Numbered from the stretch's first letter, positions 6,185-13,063 are shown. The stretch is DNA of 13,063 bases from Bacillota bacterium (GCA_023402355.1 JAEXCG010000149.1:1-13063), one strand, 5' to 3'. Numbers and translations are program-made. The notes: a model not told the origin generated them from the letters alone.

Positions 6185-7852
6185 TTACTTCGCGCCCTGC
6201 ACGTTTTCCTGATAGTAGTTCACGTAGTACTGGAGGTATTCCTGGTATCCGAGCTTGTCCAGCTCCTCGTAGTACTTGTTCAGCTCCTCCGCCGTAATCG
6301 GACGCGCGCCGGTCACAAACTTCGCCGTTTCCGACTCCACATAGGAGTTGATGACGCTGCGCAGGTCCACGATGCGGTTGTTGACCTCCTGCGAGAAGAA
6401 GACGATGTTCGGATAGGTATCCACGTAGTACGGCTTGAGGCTCGCCACGGCCGTCGCGTAGTGGCGGAAGTCGAGGCTGTCCAGCGACCAGACGCGCTGG
6501 TAATCGGTCCCGGCCATGTCGGCTACTGCCTCGAAGAAGTGGCGGATGTCGCCCAGCTGTACGCCCGTAAAGAGCATGATCTTCTGCTGGCGGTACATGT
6601 TTTCCATGCCGCCATAGCGGTTCTCCTTGTCGTTCAGAATGTCGTCGTAGACGATCCAGTTCGTCTGGCCGTCCCAGCGCCAGCCGCTCGTCATGCCGTA
6701 GGTGTCCACGTCGGAATCGCTCATCGGGCCATAGAAGGCCAGCGTCATGCCGGTTTCGTTGAAGAAGAAGTCCAGCAGCTTGCAGCACAGCTCCGGGTAC
6801 TGGGTGTCCGCGGAAATCGCCCAGCGGTTGACCGTCAGCGCGTTGCCGTTGTTCGGCCAGAGCCGCGTCTGGTTCAGGTCGCTCGTCAGCGGGCTGGGCG
6901 AGTCCCAATCCATGTAGACCTCGGTGCTGGCCGACCACGGCGCGTTCGTGTACGTGCCCGCAAGCCCCAGGGCGACGTTGGCGTTGACGGCGATGTTGTC
7001 CAGCGAATAAAAATCATGGGACATCAGCCCTTCGGCGTAAAGGGTGTTCATGGTCTTCAGGTATTCGTCGTACACGCCCCGGTCGCCGTAGGGGAAGACC
7101 ACCTCGCCGCCCCTCAGCGCGGGCGAGAGCCCCTTGGCGTCGTTCGTAATCCAGCCGTAAGCCGTGAGCAGGATCATGCAGGGGTTGTTCGTGTTGTAGG
7201 CGCCGTTAAAAGGAACCGCGCCCTCGTAATTCGCCTTAAAGGCCCGCATGACGTCCAGAAACTCGTCCACGGTCCTGGGCATTTCAAGGCCCAGCTCGCT
7301 TAGCCACTTGGCGTGGATAAAGTAATTGCCCGTCCTCGTCTCGTCGTTCGGGTCGGAAATCTGGCCCATGCCGTAGATGTGGCCGTCCGGCGCGGTCACG
7401 CGCTGCCTCCACTCCGGGTGCTCGGCGTACAGCGCCGCGAGGTTGGGCATGCACGCGTCGATATACTCGTCGATCGGCAGCAGCATGTGTTCGTCCGCGC
7501 CGTAGGTAACCAGGTCCGCCGCGCTCAGGTTCATGTTGATGACGATGTCGGGCAGATCGCCGGACGCGAACGCCAGGTTTTTGTACTCCGTCGCGTCGCG
7601 GACCTGCTCGATGTTGAAGTCGATGTTGTGATACTTGCGAAAGTACTCCCAAAGCCAAATGTCCTCCGCGTCGCCCTGGGTCGCGGCCTGCGAGATCACG
7701 ACGTCCAGCGTGACCTTCCCGGCCTCCTTCACCATGGGCGCGTCCACTCCGTCGCTTTCAAGGTTGAGCCAGTCCGGGGCCTGCGCGAGCGCGCCGGGCG
7801 CGAGCGTGAGGCTCAGCGTCAGCGCCAGGATCAGGGAAAGTGCCTTTTTCAT
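6185..7852 (-). CDS. Extracellular solute-binding protein 2 of a CUT1 sugar ABC transporter (LplA/YtcQ-like)
   Basis: Secreted binding protein of 555 residues and last gene of operon 2. A classical signal peptide (MKKALSLILALTLSLTLA) ends with A21-L22-A23 before Gln24. There is no lipobox Cys, so in a Gram-positive it would be released or held by other contacts. The mature start (VTLDVVISQAATQGDAEDIWLWEYF) parallels the equivalent stretch of binding protein 1, and the motif YKNLAFASGDLPDIV (90-104) matches that protein's RLAVSFASDSYPDVF. The EF-hand-like loop of binding protein 1 is missing here (ANYEGAVPFNG instead), and overall similarity is limited, so the ligands probably differ. The gene starts 54 nt after the YtcP-like permease, beyond a perfect 22-bp palindrome, with AGGAGG about 9 nt before the ATG. 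Translation of an oligosaccharide-binding role is from family knowledge. Confidence 0.92.
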   Translation of the reverse strand: MKKALSLILALTLSLTLAPGALAQAPDWLNLESDGVDAPMVKEAGKVTLDVVISQAATQGDAEDIWLWEYFRKYHNIDFNIEQVRDATEYKNLAFASGDLPDIVINMNLSAADLVTYGADEHMLLPIDEYIDACMPNLAALYAEHPEWRQRVTAPDGHIYGMGQISDPNDETRTGNYFIHAKWLSELGLEMPRTVDEFLDVMRAFKANYEGAVPFNGAYNTNNPCMILLTAYGWITNDAKGLSPALRGGEVVFPYGDRGVYDEYLKTMNTLYAEGLMSHDFYSLDNIAVNANVALGLAGTYTNAPWSASTEVYMDWDSPSPLTSDLNQTRLWPNNGNALTVNRWAISADTQYPELCCKLLDFFFNETGMTLAFYGPMSDSDVDTYGMTSGWRWDGQTNWIVYDDILNDKENRYGGMENMYRQQKIMLFTGVQLGDIRHFFEAVADMAGTDYQRVWSLDSLDFRHYATAVASLKPYYVDTYPNIVFFSQEVNNRIVDLRSVINSYVESETAKFVTGARPITAEELNKYYEELDKLGYQEYLQYYVNYYQENVQGAK

Positions 7853-7876
7853 GAGACGAGTCCTCCTCTTTATTTG

Positions 7877-7898
7877 GATCGGGCTGCGCAGCCCGATC
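7877..7898. promoter_or_regulatory. Intercistronic perfect palindrome before binding protein 2
   Basis: A 22-bp perfect palindrome, each half being GATCGGGCTGC or its complement, lies between the YtcP-like permease 2 stop and the ribosome binding site of binding protein 2. In RNA it folds as a roughly 9-bp stem with a 4-nt loop and has no following U-tract. The likely role is an mRNA-processing or stability element that raises binding-protein output relative to the permeases; an operator for a dimeric protein is an alternative. Confidence 0.6.
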
Positions 7899-7906
7899 GA
7901 ATTTCG

Positions 7907-8806
7907 TTATCCCTTCACCGAACCGATCATGACGCCCTTCACGAAGTACTTTTGCACGAACGGGTAGACGCAGAGCATGGGGGCGCTGGCGATAAAGATG
8001 AGCGCGTACTTCATCGCCTCCGCCATGTATGCCTTTTGCGCGGCGGCGGCAACCGCCTCCGTATCGCCCTCCAGCATGACGTTGGCCAGGGCCATTTCAT
8101 TGGAGATCAGAATATTGCGCAGCACCAGCTGCAGCGGAAAGTAGTCGGACTTTCGCACGTACAAAAGCGCGGAGTAATAGCTGTTCCAGTGCCCGACGGC
8201 GTAAAAGAGCGCCATGACCGCGATGATGGGCGCCGCGAGCGGCAGGGCAATCCGCACGAAGGCGCGCAGGTCGCTCGCACCGTCGATGTCCGCCGACTCG
8301 TACAGCTCCTCCGGAATCGTGTTGGTGAAGTACTGCCGGGTTACGATCAGATTCCAGCAGTTCACGCCCGCCCCGACGATGAGCACCCAGGGCGTGTTGA
8401 GCAGGTTCAGGTTCTTGATCTGGATGTACGTCGGAATCATGCCGCCGCTGAAGTACATGGTGAGGAAGAAATACCCCATCAGGACGTTCCGGCCGGGCAG
8501 GCTGCGTTTGGAGAGCACGTAGGCCGCGGGAATCGTCAGCGCCAGGTTGTACAGCGTTCCCAGCACCGTATACAGAATCGTGTTGCGATAGCCGATCCAA
8601 ACGCTCGATTCCTTGAGCACGTTGCGGTAGGCCGTAAGCTGAAAACCCTTGGGCAAAAACAGGACCTGGCCCTTGACGACCGCGTTCGGCTCGGAGAAGG
8701 AAGCGATCAGCACGAAATACAGCGGATAGAGCATCACCAGCGTCAGGACGAAAAGAATTGCGCCGTTGACGAAGTTAAAGGCGCGGTCCGACCTGCTCAG
8801 TTTCAT
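7907..8806 (-). CDS. YtcP-like CUT1 ABC transporter permease 2
   Basis: Membrane permease of 299 residues, paralogous to the YtcP-like protein of operon 1. The first helix covers about 13-35, followed by SFSEPN (36-41). FSGGMIPTY (119-127) and the C-terminal VKGVMIGSVKG tail are family landmarks. The EAA loop reads E170-S-A-D-I-D-G176 with LP at 188-189, so the first Ala of EAA is Ser, a tolerated variant. The start ATG at 8806 follows GAGGTGA, which overlaps the stop codon of the upstream LplB-like gene 11 nt away, implying translational coupling. It should form the transmembrane channel with LplB-like permease 2. Confidence 0.93.
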   Translation of the reverse strand: MKLSRSDRAFNFVNGAILFVLTLVMLYPLYFVLIASFSEPNAVVKGQVLFLPKGFQLTAYRNVLKESSVWIGYRNTILYTVLGTLYNLALTIPAAYVLSKRSLPGRNVLMGYFFLTMYFSGGMIPTYIQIKNLNLLNTPWVLIVGAGVNCWNLIVTRQYFTNTIPEELYESADIDGASDLRAFVRIALPLAAPIIAVMALFYAVGHWNSYYSALLYVRKSDYFPLQLVLRNILISNEMALANVMLEGDTEAVAAAAQKAYMAEAMKYALIFIASAPMLCVYPFVQKYFVKGVMIGSVKG

Positions 8807-8817
8807 TCTCTTTCACC

Positions 8818-9747
8818 TCACCACAGGCCGACGGACGTGACCCGCTTGGAAATTTGGTTGACCCCGACGATAAAGAGCACGTTGACGACGTTGTTGAACA
8901 GCCCGATGGCCGCCGAATAGCTGAACTGGCCGCCCTCGATGCCGATCTCGTACACGTAAGTCGAAATGACGCGGGAGGCCTCGATGTTGAGCGGGTTTTG
9001 CAGAAGAAAGATCTTTTCAAAGCCGACGGACAGAACCCGGCCCGCGCTCAGAATCAGCATCGTCATCACGGTGGGCAGGATGCACGGCAGCGTCACGTGG
9101 CGGATGATGCGCAGCCGCCCCGCGCCGTCGATGCGCGCCGCCTCGATCAGTTCGGGCGATACGCCCGCCAGCGCCGCGAGGTAGATGATCGTATCCCACC
9201 CCACGTTCTGCCACACGCCGCTCCATACATATATGGAAGAAAAATAGCGCGGCTCCGTGATGAAGTCCATCCGTTCCAGGCCCAGCGACACGCGGAAGTT
9301 GTTGAAAAGGCCGTTTGTATACTGCGTAAAGAGCATCACCATGGAGCAGAGGACGACGACAGAGACGAAGTGCGGCGCGTAGCTGACCATCTGCACGTAT
9401 TTTTTGTACCCCTTGCCCGCCACCTCGTTTATCATCAGCGCCAGCAGCACGGCGCAGGGGAAGGTCGCCAGCGTGTACAGGCTGATGCTCAGGGTGTTTA
9501 AGATGATGTTCCAAAACCCGGAGTAGGAGAAGAAGCGCGCGAAGTGCTGCAGCCCTACCCAGTCGCTGTCCCAGATTCCCTTCGAGGGACGATAATTGCG
9601 AAAGGCGATTTGCAGCCCGTAAATCGGCACGTAATGGAAGATGAAGACGGCGATTACCGCCGGAAGGATCAGCGCGTAGAGCTGCCAGTGCCGCGCCGCC
9701 TGCTTCGTCCACCTCGAAAGACGCCGGGTGCGCGAAGGTGATGTCAT
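8818..9747 (-). CDS. LplB-like CUT1 ABC transporter permease 2
   Basis: Membrane permease of 309 residues. WQLYALILPAVI opens the first helix (21-32), then PIYGLQIAFRNYRP (41-54) and SYAPHF (122-127), all shared with the LplB-like protein of operon 1. The EAA loop is E202-A-A-R-I-D-G208 with LP at 220-221. Its ATG (9745-9747) overlaps the TGA of the upstream sialidase-like gene in an ATGA arrangement, and a GGGGG-type site lies about 7 nt upstream inside that gene. The enzyme and permease are therefore tightly co-translated, which supports a shared pathway. Confidence 0.93.
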   Translation of the reverse strand: MTSPSRTRRLSRWTKQAARHWQLYALILPAVIAVFIFHYVPIYGLQIAFRNYRPSKGIWDSDWVGLQHFARFFSYSGFWNIILNTLSISLYTLATFPCAVLLALMINEVAGKGYKKYVQMVSYAPHFVSVVVLCSMVMLFTQYTNGLFNNFRVSLGLERMDFITEPRYFSSIYVWSGVWQNVGWDTIIYLAALAGVSPELIEAARIDGAGRLRIIRHVTLPCILPTVMTMLILSAGRVLSVGFEKIFLLQNPLNIEASRVISTYVYEIGIEGGQFSYSAAIGLFNNVVNVLFIVGVNQISKRVTSVGLW

Positions 9748-10931
9748 TGCGCCGCCCCCTTTTCCGTACCGCCCGCACCACCCGCGCAGCCGATGGCGCC
9801 GGGCCTGAGGATCACGCGCCGAAGAAACGCGCCGGGGGTTATCAGGCGTCCCGCCAGCAAATCCTCCTCGCGGAGGGAGGCCATCAAAATCTCTCCATCC
9901 AGCGCACGGTTGCGGTCGTAGGTGATGTAAATGCGTCCCGCCGCGTCCTGGTCGGCGTCCGGATACGAGACCTCAAAACGTTCGTCGAGGACGAAGCCCT
10001 TCGACCAGGTATCGCCGTCGTCGTCTGAGAGGAAGGCCGTCAGCCACGAACGGTTTTCCGCCGCCCGCCCCGGCTCTATCCCGTGCTTGAGGAGCAGCAG
10101 CCTGCCCGTCCGGAGACGGCGCAGATGAAAGCGGGCGCTGACGCTCTGTACCCGCGCGCGGACCGGCTCCGTCCAGGTCCGGCCTTCGTCCCGTGAAAAG
10201 CTTTCCATCAGGCCGTCCTGTACGCGCCCGAGCATCCACAGCGTCCCATCCCGCCTTTCCACGATCATGTGCTCGTCAAACCGGCTCTGCGGAAAGCGAA
10301 CCCCGCCGCGCCGCCTCCACGTGGTTCCCCGATCGCCCGAAACGTACACGTTGGCCATGCGGATTGCGTCCAGCTCGTGAAAGCAGTCCTCGAAGGGGGG
10401 CTTGATATGGTGGCGCGCCCAAATGGAAACGGGCAGCATCCACTCGCCGTTTGAAAGGACGAGCGGCTTGTTGAGCGTGCACCCATCCGAGACGTAAACC
10501 GGCGGCGTCCAGTTCAAGACCGGCGCGGCGGGCGCGTCGCAGTGGATGTACCAATTCGTGCTGCGTCCATCGTAGTGAAGCAGGCTCTGATTGAAAAACA
10601 GCCACAGCCGCCCCGCGGGATCGACCCACAGCGTGCCGACGATCGTGCAGCGCTCGCAGGGAAGCGATTCGTCGTGCGGGTCGATACACAGGCAGGGCTC
10701 AGTCCAGCTTTGTCCCCTGTCGTCGCTATACGCGAGCAGGAAAAAGGCCTTCTCGCTGTCGCCGCCGCCAACCCAACAGGCAAAGAGCCTTCCCCCGCGC
10801 GTCACCGCCGTCCCGATCGTCATCCCGTAATCGAGGTTCGCCATCGCGTACCTCGGCAGCGGCTTCTGATTAATCCGGGGGGTTTGCGCTCCCTGATCGA
10901 GCAGTTCCTTTGTCGGCGTAATCACTTTCAT
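9744..10931 (-). CDS. Sialidase-fold (BNR repeat) protein 2, cytosolic
   Basis: Beta-propeller of the BNR_2/exo-alpha-sialidase-like group, 395 residues, no signal peptide, first gene of operon 2. Asp boxes are at 69-76 (SDDRGQSW), 198-205 (SGDRGTTW), 246-253 (SRDEGRTW) and 302-309 (SDDDGDTW). Motifs probably lining the active site are DEHMIVERRDG (219-229) followed by R236, RFHLRRL (267-273), and YPDADQDAAGRIY (323-335) with YDRNR (338-342). The RIP motif of secreted sialidases is not seen. It is not a close copy of sialidase-like protein 1, so the substrates may differ. The ATG at 10931 directly abuts GGAGG, which is too close; the GTG at 10925 (VITPTK) has ideal 6-nt spacing and may be the real start. 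Sialidase activity is a family-level call; a related sugar acid or other glycoside is possible. Confidence 0.85.
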   Translation of the reverse strand: MKVITPTKELLDQGAQTPRINQKPLPRYAMANLDYGMTIGTAVTRGGRLFACWVGGGDSEKAFFLLAYSDDRGQSWTEPCLCIDPHDESLPCERCTIVGTLWVDPAGRLWLFFNQSLLHYDGRSTNWYIHCDAPAAPVLNWTPPVYVSDGCTLNKPLVLSNGEWMLPVSIWARHHIKPPFEDCFHELDAIRMANVYVSGDRGTTWRRRGGVRFPQSRFDEHMIVERRDGTLWMLGRVQDGLMESFSRDEGRTWTEPVRARVQSVSARFHLRRLRTGRLLLLKHGIEPGRAAENRSWLTAFLSDDDGDTWSKGFVLDERFEVSYPDADQDAAGRIYITYDRNRALDGEILMASLREEDLLAGRLITPGAFLRRVILRPGAIGCAGGAGGTEKGAAQ

Positions 10932-11068
10932 CCTCCATACCGGCTGCGCGACCGGCTTTCCTCCCCTTCAAAGTCTTCCGCAGCAGCGCTCATGCGCGCA
11001 TACTTCCTGAATGCATTTAAATAAAATGCTTTACTTTTTGAGACGATTCTTGTCTTATTTGCACCATT
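10932..11068 (-). other. Operon 2 5' leader
   Basis: About 130 nt between promoter and first gene, with no convincing ORF. It contains an AT-rich perfect inverted repeat GCATTT/AAATGC (11013-11018 and 11024-11029, 5-nt spacer), which may be a hairpin or an operator downstream of the transcription start. The direct repeat ACCGGC occurs twice near 10938-10956. The leader sequence is unrelated to that of operon 1, so conservation between the operons stops at the promoter. Confidence 0.4.
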
Positions 11069-11097
11069 ATCATATCAACCGAATGGGGCCCCGTCAA
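11069..11097 (-). promoter_or_regulatory. Operon 2 promoter
   Basis: On the minus strand, TTGACG (complement of 11092-11097), a 17-nt spacer and TATGAT (complement of 11069-11074). Both boxes are identical to those of operon 1, while the spacer differs. Start of transcription is expected near 11061. Confidence 0.82.
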
Positions 11098-11136
11098 TCC
11101 GGGTGGATTTATTTCACACTTTCCGGGATGCGCGCC

Positions 11137-11166
11137 AGAATTACCCAGAAATGAGCAAAAATGAGC
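11137..11166. promoter_or_regulatory. Three decamer direct repeats upstream of the operon 2 promoter
   Basis: Three consecutive 10-base units, two of which (11147-11156 and 11157-11166) differ at one base and share the AAATGAGC half. They begin 40 bases beyond the -35 box, exactly as in operon 1. A multimeric regulator binding one face of the helix is the simplest reading (inference). Confidence 0.5.
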
Positions 11167-11172
11167 GCAAGA

Positions 11173-11201
11173 TTGACAAAGCGCGCCCTCACGGGCAAAA
11201 T
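11173..11201 (+). promoter_or_regulatory. Possible promoter of the NUDIX gene
   Basis: TTGACA (11173-11178) is a perfect -35, followed after 17 nt by CAAAAT (11196-11201), a 4/6 match to the -10 consensus. Transcription would begin near 11208, at the edge of the hairpin, giving a leader of about 38 nt. In copy 1 of the block the same site reads TAGACA and no plus-strand gene follows. Confidence 0.45.
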
Positions 11202-11223
11202 AAAAAGGCGGGCAAAACCCGCC
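11198..11223 (-). terminator. Intrinsic terminator, minus orientation, upstream of the operon 2 promoter
   Basis: GGCGGGCAAAACCCGCC (11207-11223) gives a 6-bp GC stem, followed on the minus strand by TTTTTATTTT (complement of 11197-11206). The nearest minus-strand gene is the secreted protein ending at 11712, about 490 nt earlier. The terminator would therefore end its transcript after crossing the whole NUDIX gene, and it insulates operon 2. Confidence 0.8.
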
Positions 11224-11245
11224 AAAACCTTCCGGAGGCCAAAAA

Positions 11246-11725
11246 ATGAAGAACACGACGCTTTGCTATATCGAACAGGACGGCCGCTACCTGATGCTCC
11301 ACCGCGTGAAGAAGCAAAACGACGCCAACGCCGGCAAGTGGATCGGCATCGGCGGCAAGTTTGAGGCGGACGAGAGCCCGGACGACTGCCTGCTGCGCGA
11401 GGTGCGCGAGGAGACGGGCCTCACGCTCACGCGCTACAGGCCGCGCGGCATCGTCACGTTCGTGTCGGACGAATGGGAGACGGAAATCATGCACCTGTAC
11501 ACGGCGGACGCCTTCACGGGCGAGCCGCACGCCTGCGACGAGGGCGACCTCGCCTGGGTGCCCATTACGCAGGTGGAGGACCTGCCGCTCTGGGCGGGCG
11601 ACCGCGTATTTCTGCGCCTGCTGGCGACGGACGCGCCGTTCTTTTCGCTCAAGCTCGTCTACGAGGGCGACGCGCTGAAAAGCGCCGTCCTGAACGGTCG
11701 GACGCTGGCGCTCAGTGGGCGATGA
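11246..11725 (+). CDS. NUDIX hydrolase, MutX/MutT-like (8-oxo-dGTP diphosphatase family)
   Basis: Cytosolic pyrophosphohydrolase of 159 residues, close to the usual length of MutX. The complete NUDIX box is G37-x5-E43-x7-R51-E52-V-R-E55-E56-T-G58-L59, which binds the Mg-diphosphate. The preceding GKWIGIGGKFE and the N-terminus TTLCYIEQDGRYLMLHR with KKQNDAN match the MutX/MTH1-like group that removes 8-oxo-dGTP or related oxidised nucleotides. The exact substrate is inferred from this resemblance. The ATG at 11246 follows GGAGG (11234-11238) at 7 nt. It is unrelated in function to the transporter operons and is divergent from operon 2. Its last 14 nt overlap the end of the convergent secreted-protein gene, and a transcript from that gene would be antisense to it. 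Confidence 0.93.
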   Translation: MKNTTLCYIEQDGRYLMLHRVKKQNDANAGKWIGIGGKFEADESPDDCLLREVREETGLTLTRYRPRGIVTFVSDEWETEIMHLYTADAFTGEPHACDEGDLAWVPITQVEDLPLWAGDRVFLRLLATDAPFFSLKLVYEGDALKSAVLNGRTLALSGR

Positions 11726-13037
11726 CGACGGCCTGATCTTCCAGCGGCCGGTAGCTGTACGGCAGGCGGACCCGGACGATCAGGGCCTTGATCTTTTCCG
11801 CGTCCGCGTCGGTCGCGCGGCGCACGCGGCGTCCCTTGTATTCGCCCCATTCATACCCGCCCGCGACCTCGTATCCAGCCGTAAGGTCCGCCGTCTTATA
11901 CAAAGACGCGTACAGCGTGAGCTCCTCATGCGCCGCGTCCGCCGGGTAAAAGTCGATGAACGGCGGCGCGTCGTCCCCCTCCACGTAGTAGCGAATTTCG
12001 TACCCGTCCGGTGAAAGCGAAAAGGACTGCACGTGCAGCGTGCTTTCCCCCACCGGGACGGCTGCGGGCAGGTCCGCGAGGTCGACGGCCGCTTCGATGT
12101 CCTGCCCCTCCTGCGTTATTTCGACCGGCATGAGCGTAAGCTCGCCCGCCGCCTCGCCGTCCTCGAAGCAGTAGATCGTGCGCTGGCGCACGGGGTGCTC
12201 CTCGCTGGCCCGCTCGTCACGCCTGTAGAATTCGATGTGGCAGCGGTGGACGCGGCCCGCGCCGTCGCGCAGGCAGATCGCCCCAAGCGGCGGATGCCCC
12301 ACGCCCTTGTCCTCCTCCTCCAGCACGACGTGCCCGCCGAGCGGCGAAAACGCGACGGACTTGATGAGGACGTCGTGGGTCTGCGGCGCGCCGCCGGGCT
12401 CGGAAATCTCCGTAAAGCGCGCCGTCTCGTTCACCTCAAGGCGCGTGCCGGGCATCACCGCAGCGCTGTCGTCCACGGTCAGGGATACGTGACACCTGCC
12501 CATGCGGAGGATGCCCAGTTCGATCCGCTCCCCCGCGTCCAACGGCTGGGTGAGCGATTGCAGCGTCGCGCACAGCGCCGTGCGCTCGTCCAGCAGGCGC
12601 ACCTCGCAGCGGGCCGCATCGGGGTCTGTGCGCAGCGCCCCGTTCGCCCCCTCGACGGTCATCCGCGGCGCGATCTGGTTGATAAAATACGTGTTCTTCA
12701 CCTCGGAAAAGGGGAACGGCTCGTCCGCCTCCACCTTGCAAAAGAGCACGATGTGGTCCTTCGTCACCGCGAGGTTTTGCAGCGTCAGCGTCCAGGGCTC
12801 GTACGCACCGGACGTCGCCGCGCCCTCCGGCAGGCTGCCCAGATGGATGCTGTCCAGAGGAATCGCGCCCGTGACGCCGCGAATCCACTCGCCGAAGGTC
12901 GCGCTCTCGTGATCCTCCAAAAAGGGGATGGGCGCACCGTCGTTCAGGCGCACGAGAGCGCAGTCCTCGCCCTGCGCCAGGGCGGGGAAAAGCAGGAGCG
13001 CCAGGGCCAGCAGCAATCCAAACAGATTTCGTCTCAT
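11712..13037 (-). CDS. Secreted protein of unknown function with beta-rich repeats
   Basis: Not recognised as a characterised family. The 441-residue product has a signal peptide (MRRNLFGLLLALALLLFPALA, cleavage after A19-L20-A21) and no lipobox, so it is probably exported to the cell surface or medium. The rest is acidic and predicted beta-rich. Segments such as VLIKSVAFSPLGGHVVLEEE and LHVQSFSLSPDGYEIRYYVEG recall the Ig-like domains of the DUF4179/DUF5643 group found in Firmicute surface and anti-sigma proteins, a tentative likeness. No enzyme motif, sorting signal or C-terminal membrane helix was seen. The ATG at 13043 abuts AAGGGG, whereas the ATG at 13037 is spaced 7-8 nt from it, so 13037 is preferred. 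The promoter lies outside the window. It overlaps the NUDIX gene tail-to-tail by 14 nt. Confidence 0.8.
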   Translation of the reverse strand: MRRNLFGLLLALALLLFPALAQGEDCALVRLNDGAPIPFLEDHESATFGEWIRGVTGAIPLDSIHLGSLPEGAATSGAYEPWTLTLQNLAVTKDHIVLFCKVEADEPFPFSEVKNTYFINQIAPRMTVEGANGALRTDPDAARCEVRLLDERTALCATLQSLTQPLDAGERIELGILRMGRCHVSLTVDDSAAVMPGTRLEVNETARFTEISEPGGAPQTHDVLIKSVAFSPLGGHVVLEEEDKGVGHPPLGAICLRDGAGRVHRCHIEFYRRDERASEEHPVRQRTIYCFEDGEAAGELTLMPVEITQEGQDIEAAVDLADLPAAVPVGESTLHVQSFSLSPDGYEIRYYVEGDDAPPFIDFYPADAAHEELTLYASLYKTADLTAGYEVAGGYEWGEYKGRRVRRATDADAEKIKALIVRVRLPYSYRPLEDQAVVIAH

Positions 13038-13063
13038 CTTCATTCCCCTTTCTTGAGGCGGGG

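Larger units (their letters stand above)
11092..11216. repeat. Duplicated regulatory block, copy 2 (partner at 6011-6135)
   Basis: Second copy of the block upstream of operon 1, at a constant offset of 5081 bases with no indels. It sits between operon 2 and the divergent NUDIX gene. The inverted repeat at 11096-11109 is identical to that in copy 1. Here the decamers are the clearer set (11137-11166): AGAATTACCC, AGAAATGAGC, AAAAATGAGC. Confidence 0.88.

Noticed and set aside
7313..8920. 535-residue open frame on the plus strand
   Set aside because: Antisense shadow of binding protein 2 and permease 2; no motif or ribosome binding site.
1226..10931. Canonical sialic acid (nan) operon
   Set aside because: No lyase, epimerase, ManNAc kinase or deacetylase gene; sialidase-fold proteins alone do not define sialic acid use.
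11137..11166. Decamer repeats as a CRISPR remnant
   Set aside because: Units are adjacent, 10 bp long and without spacers; no cas genes.

Overview
The window reads as a high-GC Clostridia-type (Firmicutes) chromosome segment, probably from a gut anaerobe of the Christensenellales/Oscillospirales sort. The evidence is paired CUT1-type sugar transporters of the LplB/YtcP class with large secreted binding proteins, a DeoR-family regulator, a MutX-like NUDIX protein, strong AGGAGG-type ribosome binding sites and sigma-A promoters. The lineage is an inference; no marker gene is present. No mobile element, tRNA, rRNA or CRISPR array was seen.

Layout, left to right. 1-360 (minus) is the N-terminal part of an FGGY carbohydrate kinase cut by the window edge. 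It is divergent from a DeoR-family regulator (474-1229, plus) that has its own consensus promoter. Operon 1 runs on the minus strand from a promoter at 5988-6016: LplB-like permease, YtcP-like permease, solute-binding protein, cytosolic sialidase-like (BNR) protein. The last gene ends tail-to-tail with deoR, their stop codons overlapping. Operon 2 also runs on the minus strand, from a promoter at 11069-11097: a second sialidase-like protein, LplB-like permease, YtcP-like permease, second solute-binding protein, then a clear intrinsic terminator at 6117-6143. To the right are a plus-strand MutX-like NUDIX hydrolase (11246-11725) and a convergent, minus-strand secreted protein of unknown function (11712-13037).

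The two operons look like paralogous glycan-import systems. In each, a secreted binding protein hands an oligosaccharide or glycoside to an LplB/YtcP permease pair, and a cytosolic sialidase-fold enzyme presumably acts on the imported product. Neither operon encodes an ABC ATPase, so both probably borrow a shared MsmX-type ATPase. The binding proteins lack a lipobox cysteine.

The most striking feature is non-coding. The two operons are preceded by copies of the same roughly 125-bp block (6011-6135 and 11092-11216; about 88% identical and ungapped by hand count). It contains a minus-strand terminator, three decamer direct repeats, a 45-bp perfectly conserved core, an AATCC/GGATT inverted repeat touching the -35 box, and a TTGACG-17-TATGAT promoter. 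This suggests one transcription factor controls both systems; the neighbouring DeoR protein is a candidate. Two convergent gene pairs lack a local terminator and would give long antisense 3' ends.
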